This document shows positions 1 through 8,235 of a stretch of DNA of 27,260 nt, piece after piece. The notes beneath the pieces are model-generated. The model was not told where the DNA came from and made no database searches. It saw only the letters and a program-made list of their open reading frames with translations. Position 1 is the first letter of the stretch, and every line of letters starts with the position of its first letter. Source of the DNA: Chloroflexota bacterium (GTDB taxonomy: Bacteria; Chloroflexota; Limnocylindria; QHBO01); NCBI GenBank assembly GCA_013694645.1, contig JACDBZ010000290.1, positions 1 through 27,260 on the forward strand. Direction: 5' to 3'. The position numbers and the translations under genes were made by a program.

Positions 1-1817
1 ATGCCGCCGCGCAGTCGGCGACGCCAGGCGAGCTCCGACGCGGCCAGCGCGGCCGCGTCCATCGCCGGCTCGCCGAGCAGCCAGATCTCCTCACCCGGCG
101 CCCAACCCATGCGCAGCCGACGCCCACGCTCCTCGAGCACGCCGATCGTACCGATCACGGGAGTCGGCAGGATCGGCCCGCCAGGCGTCTCGTTGTAGAG
201 GCTGACATTGCCCGACACGACCGGCACGTTGAGGGCCCGGCAGGCATCGGCGATGCCGCCGATCGCCCGCTCGAGCTGCCAGGCGCCGAGGTCGGTTTCC
301 GGCGAGCCGAAGTTGAGACAATCGGTGATGCCGATCGGCGTCGCGCCGGTGCACGCCACGTTGAGGGCGCCTTCGATGACCGCCGATGCACCGGCGAGGT
401 ACGGGTCCAGCGCGCCGAGGCGGGCAGGTCCCGGACCGTCGATCGACAGGGCCAGCGCGCGCCCGGTGCCCTTCACCCGCAGCAGGGCCGCGTCGCCGGC
501 GCCTGGTCCGACCAGGGTATTCGTGCCGTTCATATGATCGTAGCGGCGCCAGATCGGCTTGCGATCGCGCGCGTTCGGCGAGCCCAGGAGCTCCAGCAGG
601 GTGGCCTCCGTCGGCAATTCGGCGCCGAGCGCATCGAGATCAGCGGCTATCGACGCCGGCGCCGATCCGGAGATTCGGTAACGTGGAGCATCGTCAGCGA
701 GCGCGCGTCCCGGGACCTCGCAGACCAGCTCGCCGCCAGTCCGGCAACGGATGACAGGCTCGTCGATCACGGTCCCGACCTCGGCGGCCGCCAGTTCAAA
801 GCGATCGAAGATGGCGCGCACGTCGGCGACGGCGTCCGGCCTGACGACGATGAGCATCCGCTCCTGGGACTCGCTGAGCAGCACCTCGTACGGCGACATG
901 CCGCCCTCCCGCCGAGGGACAGTCTCGAGATCCACCTCGGCCCCGACCCCGCCGCGGGCAGTCAGCTCGGCCAGAGCGCAGGTCAGCCCGGCGGCACCAA
1001 GGTCCTGCATCGCCACCACGGCGTCCAGGCGTGCAAGCTCCAGGCAGGCCTCCATCAGCAGCTTCTCGAGGAACGGGTTTCCGACCTGGACGGCCGGCCG
1101 CCGCTCATCACGGTCCTCGCCGAGCGTCGCGGATGCGAAGCTCGCGCCCTGGATGCCGTCCCGTCCGGTGGTCGCTCCCACCAGCAGGAGCACATTTCCG
1201 GCACCTGCCGCCCGGGCCAGCGTGATCTCGTCATGCCGGGCGACCCCGACACACATGGCGTTGACGAGGGGATTGCCCGAGTACGACGGATCGAAGGTGA
1301 TCTCGCCACCGACGTCCGGGATGCCGATGCAATTGCCGTAGCCGGCGATCCCGCCGATGACACCGTCGAACAGGTACCGATTGCGCGCGGCGACCGCGGC
1401 ATCGGTTTCCTCGTCGACCTCGAGCGGTCCGAAGCGCAGGCTGTTGAGGAGGGCGATGGGCCGGGCGCCCATGGTGAAGATGTCGCGGATGATGCCGCCC
1501 ACGCCGGTGGCGGCCCCCTGGTACGGCTCGATCGCGCTCGGGTGGTTGTGCGATTCGACCTTGAAGACAACCGCCAGCCCATCTCCGATATCGATCGCGC
1601 CGGCGTTCTCGCCCGGGCCCACAAGAACCCGCTCGCCGCTCGACGGCAGCCGTCCGAGGAGCAGCCGCGAGTGCTTGTACGCGCAATGCTCGGACCACAT
1701 CGCGCCGAACATGCCGAGCTCCACCGCGTTCGGCGACCGGCCGAGGGCATCGACGACCAGCTCGTATTCCCTTTCGGTCAGGCCGTGCCGCTGCTCGACC
1801 GGTGGGGCGAGTGTCAT
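1..1817 (-). CDS. purL: Phosphoribosylformylglycinamidine (FGAM) synthase, large subunit, 3' end missing
   Basis: Catalytic subunit that turns FGAR, ATP and glutamine-derived ammonia into FGAM, the fourth step of purine synthesis; it works with PurS and PurQ, both encoded upstream. I translated the minus strand from ATG 1817 and the frame stays open to the window edge, giving about 605 residues of a small-type PurL (usually about 740), so the C-terminus lies outside. Visible motifs are WSEHCAYKHS (residues 41-50) and ESHNHPSAIEPYQGAATG (from residue 88), which carry the ATP-binding/catalytic His residues, and further on TDCLNFGSPE and GNVSLYNET. The start is 4 nt after the stop of the preceding zinc-ribbon gene, with a purine-rich GAGAAG directly before ATG, so translational coupling is likely. 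The identification is secure. Confidence 0.96.
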   Translation of the reverse strand, partial: MTLAPPVEQRHGLTEREYELVVDALGRSPNAVELGMFGAMWSEHCAYKHSRLLLGRLPSSGERVLVGPGENAGAIDIGDGLAVVFKVESHNHPSAIEPYQGAATGVGGIIRDIFTMGARPIALLNSLRFGPLEVDEETDAAVAARNRYLFDGVIGGIAGYGNCIGIPDVGGEITFDPSYSGNPLVNAMCVGVARHDEITLARAAGAGNVLLLVGATTGRDGIQGASFASATLGEDRDERRPAVQVGNPFLEKLLMEACLELARLDAVVAMQDLGAAGLTCALAELTARGGVGAEVDLETVPRREGGMSPYEVLLSESQERMLIVVRPDAVADVRAIFDRFELAAAEVGTVIDEPVIRCRTGGELVCEVPGRALADDAPRYRISGSAPASIAADLDALGAELPTEATLLELLGSPNARDRKPIWRRYDHMNGTNTLVGPGAGDAALLRVKGTGRALALSIDGPGPARLGALDPYLAGASAVIEGALNVACTGATPIGITDCLNFGSPETDLGAWQLERAIGGIADACRALNVPVVSGNVSLYNETPGGPILPTPVIGTIGVLEERGRRLRMGWAPGEEIWLLGEPAMDAAALAASELAWRRRLRGG

Positions 1818-1821
1818 CTTC

Positions 1822-2523
1822 TCAGCGCTGCGGGCCACCCAGCGGTTGATCGCGGCCGAGCTCGAGCAGGATTGCGCCGATGGCTGCCGCCGCCGTCCCC
1901 AGGAACAGCAGCAGCTCCCCGATTCCCGCGCGCGTGACACTGAGGCGGTCCAGGGCCATCCCGAAGCCGATGAGGACGACCACCAGCGTCACCAGGCGCA
2001 GGTGCGGGACGTGCGGCACGCTGCCCGAGAAGAAGACCGTCACGGCGATGGCCATCAGCGCCAACAGCAGAACCAGGTCGACCGGATTGAGAAACCCGGC
2101 GAAGAGGCCGATGAGGACGCCGAGAGCCGCGAGCGCGGCTCCGCCACCGATCAACCATGCCGACAGGGTGACCGGCATGGTCACCGGCAGGCTGACCGGC
2201 CCGGACGGCGGTCCGTAGGCTGCCCTGGAGACCGGTGCGACCGCGGGCGGGGGTGGCGATGGACGATCAGCGGGTGGATTCGGCCTCTCCTCGAGCTGAG
2301 TCGGCTGCTCGAATCGAACGGCCCGCGCTTCGTCGACCGCCGACTCGATGGGTACCCCCGGCTCAGTCGTGGCGCTCACGACCGCGTCCGCGGGGGCCTC
2401 TGGCCAGGCGGGCGCGGGTGGGATCTCGGTCTCGGTGGCCTGGTCGATCGCCTGCCCGCAGGTCGGGCAGAAGACGGCGTTCTCCTCGACTTCGGTGCCA
2501 CAGTTCGCGCAGTAGCGGGCCAT
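1822..2523 (-). CDS. Zinc-ribbon membrane protein, function unknown
   Basis: A 233-residue protein that I cannot assign to a named function. It opens with one four-cysteine zinc ribbon (C5, C8, C19, C22; CxxC-x10-CxxC), followed by a proline/alanine-rich acidic linker (about 28-115) and about four hydrophobic segments (122-145, 149-167, 176-191, 200-221). The layout predicts a cytoplasmic metal-binding head on an integral membrane anchor. It begins 4 nt after the stop of another zinc-ribbon membrane gene and ends 4 nt before purL, so it sits inside the purine unit. Coding is well supported by the ribbon, the membrane segments and the tight packing; the role is open. Confidence 0.85.
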   Translation of the reverse strand: MARYCANCGTEVEENAVFCPTCGQAIDQATETEIPPAPAWPEAPADAVVSATTEPGVPIESAVDEARAVRFEQPTQLEERPNPPADRPSPPPPAVAPVSRAAYGPPSGPVSLPVTMPVTLSAWLIGGGAALAALGVLIGLFAGFLNPVDLVLLLALMAIAVTVFFSGSVPHVPHLRLVTLVVVLIGFGMALDRLSVTRAGIGELLLFLGTAAAAIGAILLELGRDQPLGGPQR

Positions 2524-2527
2524 CAGG

Positions 2528-3784
2528 CTAGCTTCGCCCGAAGCGCGTGAGCGTGCCGATCAGCACGATCAGGGAGGAAAGCACGAAGATGATGCCGGCG
2601 GGCGTCAGGACGCGCAGCATGCCGACGAGATCGCCACTCCAGTTGGCGGCCAGCTCGACGACCGCGAACAGCACGATCAGCCCGACGCTCCAAAGGAGTG
2701 CGATACCGAGGCCGATCGTCTGGAGCGGTCCCGGAACGGCGCGCATGAAGCCGGCGACCGCCAGGATGAGAAGCAGGGCACCCAGGATCGGCATGGGGCC
2801 GGTGAGACCGAAGTAGGCCTGGTCGGCCAGGCCGCCACTCACGTCGGGATAGCCTGACCAGAAGGCGATGCCGTAGCCATCGGGACCGATGGCTCGCTCG
2901 TAGAGCGAGCCGGAGCCGTAGAGGAACGGGAGCAGATAGCCGGTGACGAGGCCCACGAGGCCGATGAGCAGCACGACCGGACCGAGGACGGCGCCGTGGC
3001 GCCCCACTTCGATCGTCTCGGCTCCAGCCTCCTCGGCGAGCGCCGGCGGCACGTACCCCGGCGCGGTACCGCGCAGGTTCGCCCCGCAGTTCTGGCAGAA
3101 GGCCACGCCGGAGCGATTGTGGGTGCCGCAGCGTGGGCAGGCCATGGTGCCCTCCGGCGTCCCGGGGCGCTCGACCGAGCTCGCGATGCCGGCTGCAATT
3201 AGCCGCTGACCGCAGTTGCGGCAGAACGCAAGACCCGGCCGATTCTCCGTGCCACAGCGCGGACATTGGGTGCTCTCCCCGATCGCGCCCTCCCCGGCCG
3301 GAACGGCGTGCGCTGCCGTCGCGGCGACTGGCGCGGCGCCAAACCCTGCGGCGTCGGCGAGGTTCGGATCCGAAGACGGCGCGGGTGGGGCAGGATACGC
3401 CTCGACCTCGCTGGGCGGCGGCGCGTCCTGCTGGGGCTCTGGATCCGATCGCGTCGTCCACTCCGGCGCGAGGATGGGCCCATCTCCGCGCTCCGGCGGC
3501 GCGGTCGGCCACTCGTTGACGTCGGCGGAGCCGGCGACGGGGGGCTCGGTCGGCCAAGCGGCAGGCTCAGAAGTCGCGCCCGAAGATGCGGACGAGGCGT
3601 CCTGGCTCGGCCAGCTCTCGATCTCGGCGGTCGCGGTGGAGTCGGTCGGCTCTGGCACGCCATGGTCCGCATCGGGCATCGGGGCGCCAAGATCGTGCTG
3701 CGCGGGCTCGGACGATGCCGGTGACGCGTCCTCCGCGCTTTCCGCGTCGGGCGGGTCGCGACGATCGCGCTCGCTCTGATCCAC
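2528..3784 (-). CDS. Double zinc-ribbon membrane protein with long disordered N-terminus, function unknown
   Basis: A 418-residue protein. Residues 1-170 are acidic, Ser/Pro/Ala-rich and look disordered. Two zinc ribbons follow: C174/C177/C188/C191 and C216/C219/C230/C233, each CPRCG-type with CxNCG as the second half. The C-terminal part has about four membrane segments (266-289, 331-347, 355-379, 395-413). Domain order resembles the next gene (ribbon, linker, four helices) with the ribbon doubled, so the two may be paralogues or partners. It starts 29 nt after purQ and is packed against the next gene. No enzymatic motif is visible. Zinc-ribbon membrane proteins of this type are common in high-GC bacteria but mostly uncharacterised. 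Confidence 0.85.
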   Translation of the reverse strand: MDQSERDRRDPPDAESAEDASPASSEPAQHDLGAPMPDADHGVPEPTDSTATAEIESWPSQDASSASSGATSEPAAWPTEPPVAGSADVNEWPTAPPERGDGPILAPEWTTRSDPEPQQDAPPPSEVEAYPAPPAPSSDPNLADAAGFGAAPVAATAAHAVPAGEGAIGESTQCPRCGTENRPGLAFCRNCGQRLIAAGIASSVERPGTPEGTMACPRCGTHNRSGVAFCQNCGANLRGTAPGYVPPALAEEAGAETIEVGRHGAVLGPVVLLIGLVGLVTGYLLPFLYGSGSLYERAIGPDGYGIAFWSGYPDVSGGLADQAYFGLTGPMPILGALLLILAVAGFMRAVPGPLQTIGLGIALLWSVGLIVLFAVVELAANWSGDLVGMLRVLTPAGIIFVLSSLIVLIGTLTRFGRS

Positions 3785-3813
3785 TCGTTCGCCTCCTGCG
3801 CAGTCTGGGACGG

Positions 3814-4569
3814 TCAGCCCGATGATAGCCGACGTTCCGCGCCCGCCGGCTGCTCCTGCAGCCAGCGTTCCAGCGATCGGAACAGCCGCAGCCCATCGGT
3901 CCCGCCCATCTCCGCCTCGGACGCGCGTTCGGGATGCGGCATCAGCCCCAGCACGTTGCCGCGCTCGTTCACGATCCCGGCAATCCCGCGCTCCGACCCG
4001 TTCGGGTTCGCCTCGTCCGTCACGCGACCGTCGGCATCGGCGTAGCGGAGGACGATCCGAGCGTCACGCTCGAGCATGTCGAGCGTGGCCTCGTCGGCCA
4101 CGTAGCGCCCTTCGCCGTGGCTGATCGGCAGGCTGATGACTTCGCCGTCGGCCAGGTCGCCAAGCCAGGCAGCGGCGGCGCCGGGATGTTCCACGCGAAG
4201 TGACTGCCAGTCGCAGCGGAACTCGAGGTGGTCGTTGCGGAGCAGTGCGCCGGGCAGCATGCCGGCCTCGGTCAGCACCTGGAAGCCATTGCAGGAGCCG
4301 ATGACCGGGCCACCCGCGGCGGCGAAGGCCTCGACCGAGCGCATCACCGGCGAGAAACGCGCGATGGCGCCTGTCCGCAGATGGTCGCCGTGCGCGAATC
4401 CACCCGGAAGGACGACGGCATCGGGCGCGCCGAGATCGTCGTCGGTGTGCCAGACCAGGCGCGCCTCCCAGCCGAGCTCCGATTCGATGATGTGCGCGAA
4501 GTCGCGCTCCGACCACGTTCCGGGAAAGACGGCGACCGTCACCCGTGGTCCGCGTGCGACGACGGTCAC
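3814..4569 (-). CDS. purQ: FGAM synthase, glutamine amidotransferase subunit
   Basis: Class I glutamine amidotransferase that supplies ammonia to PurL. I chose GTG 4569, whose GTGA overlaps the purS stop by 4 nt, giving 251 residues; an upstream ATG at 4659 would add 30 residues of shadow sequence inside purS. The nucleophile elbow is GSCNGFQVLTEAG with C93, and the catalytic His/Glu are H212 and E214 in LMPHPERASE. LPGGFAHGDHLRTGA is the usual oxyanion-region motif. The 4-nt overlap with purS fits the need for matched production of PurS and PurQ. Its usual partner purL is separated from it by two zinc-ribbon membrane genes, which is unusual. Confidence 0.95.
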   Translation of the reverse strand: MTVVARGPRVTVAVFPGTWSERDFAHIIESELGWEARLVWHTDDDLGAPDAVVLPGGFAHGDHLRTGAIARFSPVMRSVEAFAAAGGPVIGSCNGFQVLTEAGMLPGALLRNDHLEFRCDWQSLRVEHPGAAAAWLGDLADGEVISLPISHGEGRYVADEATLDMLERDARIVLRYADADGRVTDEANPNGSERGIAGIVNERGNVLGLMPHPERASEAEMGGTDGLRLFRSLERWLQEQPAGAERRLSSG

Positions 4570-4847
4570 GGATTTGCCGCCTCGGCGTCCTGCTGCTCGT
4601 CCGCGCGCAACTCCCAGCTGGCGGTTTCCATGACCGGATTCGCCAGCAGGCCCCGGCACATCTCGGCGACGGCGGCCTCCGCCGTGTCGGAGTCGTCTGC
4701 CTCGAACGCGATCCGCATCAGCTTGCCGCTGCGCACCTCGCTCACCGTCGGATACCCCAGTGCGCGCAGTGCCGATCCGATGGTCAGGCCCTCAGGATCG
4801 GCGATGCCGGAGCGGAGCGCAACGTGCACCTCGGCCAGCCAGCGCAT
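4566..4847 (-). CDS. purS: FGAM synthase, PurS subunit
   Basis: Small structural subunit that bridges PurQ and PurL and helps ammonia transfer. The product is about 93 residues from ATG 4847, the start that fits the family's short N-terminus (MRWLAEVHVALRSGI, then DPEGLTIGSALRALGY). An in-frame ATG at 4868 would overlap purC by 19 nt and add seven residues. With the chosen start, ATG lies 2 nt after the purC stop, and a GGGAGG about 13 nt upstream may serve as ribosome site. The C-terminus is extended by an acidic tail (ADEQQDAEAANP). Order purC-purS-purQ is classical. Confidence 0.9.
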   Translation of the reverse strand: MRWLAEVHVALRSGIADPEGLTIGSALRALGYPTVSEVRSGKLMRIAFEADDSDTAEAAVAEMCRGLLANPVMETASWELRADEQQDAEAANP

Positions 4848-4849
4848 CG

Positions 4850-5746
4850 TCAGGCCGATGCCTCCCATGGTCGCCCGGTGAGCCGCTCGAATGCGGCGAC
4901 ATAGCGATCGCGCGTGCCACTGATCACCTCGTCGGGCAGGATCGGCGCCGGGGGCTCCCTGTTCCAGCCCGCGTCGGACACGAAGTCACGCACGAATTGC
5001 TTGTCGAAGCTCTGCGGGCTGGAACCCGGCTGGTAGGTCTCACGGTCCCAGAACCGAGACGAATCCGGCGTGAGCACCTCGTCGATGACGGCCAGCTCGC
5101 CGTCGATGAACCCGAACTCGAACTTGGTGTCGGCCAGGATCAGGCCAACGGCCTCCGCGCGCCGCGTGCCCTCGTTGTACAGGGCGATCGAGCGATCCTC
5201 GAGCTGTCGAGCCAGATCTCCTCCGACCATCTCGGCCAGCTGGTCACGACTGATGTTCTCGTCGTGCCCGACCTCTGCCTTGGTCGACGGCGTGAAGATC
5301 GGCTCCGGGAGGCGGTCCGCCTCGCGCAACCCATCGGGAAGGGTCTGACCACAGACGGAGCGTGATCGCTGGTACTCGACCCATCCGGACCCGGCCAGGT
5401 AGCCACGCACCACGCATTCGGCGTCCACGCGCTCGGCCCGACGTACCAGCATCGAGCGTGGCGCCAGCTCACGAGTTCGGGCGGGCTCCGGAAAACGTTC
5501 ACGATCCGCGCTCACGAAGTGGGAACGGCCGAGATCGGCCAGCTGCGCGAACCACCAGGTCGAGAGCCTGGTCAGAACGGCACCCTTGTCGGGAATCGGC
5601 TGCTCGAAGACCACGTCGAATGCCGACAGGCGGTCGCTGGCGACGAGCAGCAGGTGGCGATCGTCGACCGCGTACGTCTCACGCACCTTGCCACGGTGAA
5701 TGAGCGGCAGTCCTGCGATCTCGGTGTACGGCAAGGCATTGGACAT
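4850..5746 (-). CDS. purC: SAICAR synthase
   Basis: Condenses CAIR with aspartate using ATP to give SAICAR. The product is 298 residues, the longer form of the family (many bacteria have about 240). Motifs: HRGKVRETYAV, VASDRLSAFDVVF, ECVVRGYLAGSGW, the loop TPSTKAEVGHDENIS, LILADTKFEFG and DEVLTPDSSRFW, covering ATP- and CAIR-binding elements. I chose ATG 5746 because AGGAGG lies 11 nt before it and it leaves a 32-nt gap after the upstream membrane gene; an ATG at 5791 would overlap that gene. Followed directly by purS. Identification is secure. Confidence 0.96.
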   Translation of the reverse strand: MSNALPYTEIAGLPLIHRGKVRETYAVDDRHLLLVASDRLSAFDVVFEQPIPDKGAVLTRLSTWWFAQLADLGRSHFVSADRERFPEPARTRELAPRSMLVRRAERVDAECVVRGYLAGSGWVEYQRSRSVCGQTLPDGLREADRLPEPIFTPSTKAEVGHDENISRDQLAEMVGGDLARQLEDRSIALYNEGTRRAEAVGLILADTKFEFGFIDGELAVIDEVLTPDSSRFWDRETYQPGSSPQSFDKQFVRDFVSDAGWNREPPAPILPDEVISGTRDRYVAAFERLTGRPWEASA

Positions 5747-5778
5747 GGATCGGTCATCCTCCTGGCTCTGGTCGTCGA

Positions 5779-6669
5779 TCAGGGTTTCCACGCCGGCTCA
5801 ACGGTCTCTTCGAGTGCATCGGCCGCGAGAAGTCGCGACCACGTGGCGGCTGACCACGCATGGAGGGCTCCGCCGGCCAGGACCAGGCAGAGCCAGATCG
5901 CCACGAAGCCTACCAGCAGGAGGCCGATCGCGATGTCGAAACCGCCGCCGCTTGTCAGCTGCGCCCCGATCGGAGCCCACAGGACGCCGAGCAGGAGCGT
6001 GCTGAAGCAAAGGAACACGAGCTGGGCTGCGAGAACCACCATCGCGTGTGACGCCGATGCCGCGCGCACGGCGATGGCCGGCGCCGAGCGCAATGCTCGG
6101 AGGACGCCATTTCCGCGACGGACGGCGAGCCGCCCCGCAACCGCGGCAAACGCGGCGCCCGCCGCGATCGTCAGACCCAGGAGGGCGAGGTATGGCGCCA
6201 ACCCGGTGACCATCCGCATCACCGGTCCTCCGGAAGGATCGGGCGCGTTGAACGCACGCTGCGCAATCGTCACCGCGGCGACGCTGACCACCATGACCGC
6301 GAGTGCCGCGGGGAGTGCCGCAACAAGACTCACCACGAAGATGCGCCCGATGTCACCGCCGGAGGTCGCTCGGCGCTCGATAAGCCCGATGAGAACGGCA
6401 TTGGCGGTGGCCACCAGGGCGAACGCGAGGATGACCAGCCCCACAGCTGCTCCGCCGATGATCACCGCATTCCACGGCCAGCTTCCGGAGCTGACGATGC
6501 CGGCCCCGAGAAACGTGAGCTCCGCGACGGTCGGAGGCCGGACGACCGCCACGACGAAGGGAATCCAGCCGATACTGGAGACCCAGGCGAGCGCTCCCGG
6601 TAGCCACATATCCGGGCGCTCGGACACGACTCGCATCGACCCGCGGGCGGCGTCACGCCAGCGACGCAT
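5779..6669 (-). CDS. Polytopic membrane protein within the purine cluster, function unknown
   Basis: About 296 residues from ATG 6669, 11 nt after the purB stop and with AGGG 7 nt upstream; an ATG at 6783 would overlap purB extensively. After a basic N-terminus (MRRWRDAARG) the protein has about six hydrophobic stretches, for example around WLPGALAWVSSIGWIPFVV, VIIGGAAVGLVILAFALVA, the VVSLVAALPAALAVMVV region, and two near the C-terminus. The hydrophilic loops carry no catalytic motif I recognise, and I see no transporter signature. Position between purB and purC suggests co-transcription; a link to purine metabolism is only inferred from context. Confidence 0.82.
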   Translation of the reverse strand: MRRWRDAARGSMRVVSERPDMWLPGALAWVSSIGWIPFVVAVVRPPTVAELTFLGAGIVSSGSWPWNAVIIGGAAVGLVILAFALVATANAVLIGLIERRATSGGDIGRIFVVSLVAALPAALAVMVVSVAAVTIAQRAFNAPDPSGGPVMRMVTGLAPYLALLGLTIAAGAAFAAVAGRLAVRRGNGVLRALRSAPAIAVRAASASHAMVVLAAQLVFLCFSTLLLGVLWAPIGAQLTSGGGFDIAIGLLLVGFVAIWLCLVLAGGALHAWSAATWSRLLAADALEETVEPAWKP

Positions 6670-6680
6670 GTACAGCCCTA

Positions 6681-7988
6681 CTACTCGGATCCGTCGAGGC
6701 CGAGCGCTCGATAGGTGACCCCGATGCCGGCAAGATGATGTTGCAGGTGCATCGCGCGCTCGATCTCGCCCGTGGTGAGCCACTCACCGACCGCTGCATC
6801 GGCGCGCAGGGCCTCGCTGAACGTCGCCTCGTCATTCCATGCGCGCTTCGCGGCGCCCTGCACGAGCCGATACGCGTGCTGCCGATCGGCGCCCTTCGCG
6901 ATCATCGCCAACAGGAGCGCCTCCGAATAGACCATGCCGCCGAGCTGCTCGAGGTTCGCGCGCATCCGGTCAGCGTCAACCTCGAGACCGTCCAGGATGT
7001 CGCCCAGGGTCCGCGTGGCGTAAGCGGCCACCCCGAGCGCGCGCTCGAAGACGAACCGCTCGGCTGAGGAGTGGCTGATGTCGCGCTCGTGCCAGAGCGC
7101 CATGTTCTCGAGGCCGATGAGCGCGTCGCCGCGCAGCAGCCGAGCCAGGCCGGACACGCGCTCGGCCAGGATCGGGTTGCGCTTGTGGGGCATGGCGCTG
7201 CTGCCCTGCTGGCCCGAGCCGAACGGCTCGAATGCCTCGCTCACCTCCGTGCGCTGAAGGTGCCTGATCTCGACCGCGATCCGCTCGAGCGTACCGCCCA
7301 GGATGGCGAGCGTCGTGAGAAGCTCGGCGTGGCGGTCGCGGCTGACGACCTGGGTCGGCGCCGGGTCCGGCTCCAGGCCGAGTCCGGCCAGCACATGTCG
7401 CTCGACCTCGCCGCTGACGTTGGCATGCGTGCCCACCGCGCCGGAAATGGATCCCACGCTGATCACCTCGCGCGCCCGCTGGAGCCGATCGACGTCGCGC
7501 TGGAGCTCGGCGTACCAGCCGGCGACCTTGAAGCCGAACGTGATCGGCTCGGCGTGGATGCCATGGCTGCGCCCGACCATCGGCGTGTCACGGTACTCGC
7601 CTGCCAGGCGCCGGACGACGTTGATCAGTCGCGCCAGCTCGCCCTCGACCACGCTTGTGGCGTCGCGCAGGACCGCCGCGGTAGCCGTGTCGAGCACGTC
7701 AGAGCTGGTCAGGCCGTAGTGCAACCAGCGACCCTCAGGTCCCATTCGTTCTGTGATGGAGCGGAGAAAGGCGATGACGTCATGCTGCGACTCCTGCTCG
7801 ATCTCTCTCGCTCGGACCGGATCTACCTCGGTAGCCGTCGCTCGGATCCGCTCCCAGTCGTCGGTCGGCACAACACCCGCAGCGTGCAGTGCCTCCACGG
7901 CCAGCAGCTCGATTCGGAGCCACAGCTCGAGCTTGCGCCGCTCGCCGAAGATCTCGCGCAGCTCCGGCAGCGCATACCGATCAATCAC
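6681..7988 (-). CDS. purB: Adenylosuccinate lyase
   Basis: Splits fumarate from SAICAR and from adenylosuccinate, so it acts in both IMP and AMP synthesis. I start it at GTG 7988 (435 residues; N-terminus MIDRYALPELREIFG matches the family start) rather than at 8051. Motifs: SQHDVIAFL with H69, YGLTSSDVLDTA (91-102), GRSHGIHAEP (139-148, general acid His region) and the fumarase/lyase signature GSSAMPHKRNP (262-272, flexible serine loop). A TACCAT box ends 7 nt before the GTG, so the gene may have its own leaderless promoter. The 247-nt gap upstream towards purE holds a three-dyad repeat. Confidence 0.95.
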   Translation of the reverse strand: MIDRYALPELREIFGERRKLELWLRIELLAVEALHAAGVVPTDDWERIRATATEVDPVRAREIEQESQHDVIAFLRSITERMGPEGRWLHYGLTSSDVLDTATAAVLRDATSVVEGELARLINVVRRLAGEYRDTPMVGRSHGIHAEPITFGFKVAGWYAELQRDVDRLQRAREVISVGSISGAVGTHANVSGEVERHVLAGLGLEPDPAPTQVVSRDRHAELLTTLAILGGTLERIAVEIRHLQRTEVSEAFEPFGSGQQGSSAMPHKRNPILAERVSGLARLLRGDALIGLENMALWHERDISHSSAERFVFERALGVAAYATRTLGDILDGLEVDADRMRANLEQLGGMVYSEALLLAMIAKGADRQHAYRLVQGAAKRAWNDEATFSEALRADAAVGEWLTTGEIERAMHLQHHLAGIGVTYRALGLDGSE

Positions 7989-7995
7989 GCCCCGA

Positions 7996-8001
7996 ATGGT
8001 A
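7996..8001 (-). promoter_or_regulatory. Candidate -10 box for leaderless purB
   Basis: TACCAT on the minus strand ends 7 nt before the chosen GTG of purB. No convincing -35 hexamer is seen 17-18 nt upstream (best 3 of 6). It is listed because the same TANNNT-N7-9-start arrangement recurs at other unit starts in this window. Confidence 0.35.
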
Positions 8002-8056
8002 CGTGCCGCGAGGTCGCGGCGTAACAGGCTCAGGCCCCGAACCGGCAACACGACCA

Positions 8057-8198
8057 GTGTGCACTCAGTGCACGCAACTACGAGGTTGGGGCTGTGGCGC
8101 CCCTACCAGCGACCGCGTTGTGCACCCAGGTGCACATTCGCGATCCGGAGGCAACCGCAGACACGTCAACGTGGTGAATCGGTGCATCCGGCGCACGT
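8057..8198. repeat. Intergenic three-dyad repeat, copy A (upstream of purB)
   Basis: Lies in the 247-nt purE-purB gap. It holds three pairs of the self-complementary hexamer GTGCAC: 8059-8073 (GTGCAC-TCA-GTGCAC), 8120-8135 (GTGCAC-CCAG-GTGCAC) and a degenerate 8182-8196 (GTGCAT-CCG-GCGCAC), 61 and 62 nt apart. A second copy with the same order and nearly the same span is at 14852-14991. Shared flanks include GTGTGCAC at the first dyad, GTGCACGCA followed by CTAC, and GCACATTC at the second. Both copies lie upstream of minus-strand genes. It could be a cooperative operator, a nucleoid-protein site or a mobile intergenic repeat; no coding is evident. Confidence 0.6.
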
Positions 8199-8235
8199 GC
8201 GCAATCGCGCCCAGGCCCACGGGCCTCCGCGCGAC

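Noticed and set aside
534..1937. A long plus-strand ORF (467 codons) opposite purL.
   Set aside because: A GC-rich antisense shadow; the minus strand encodes PurL with all motifs throughout.
8057..8198. The evenly spaced dyads as a CRISPR array (about 61-nt period).
   Set aside because: Repeat units are only 15-16 nt and diverge, intervening DNA is similar between the two loci, there are only three units, and no cas genes are nearby.
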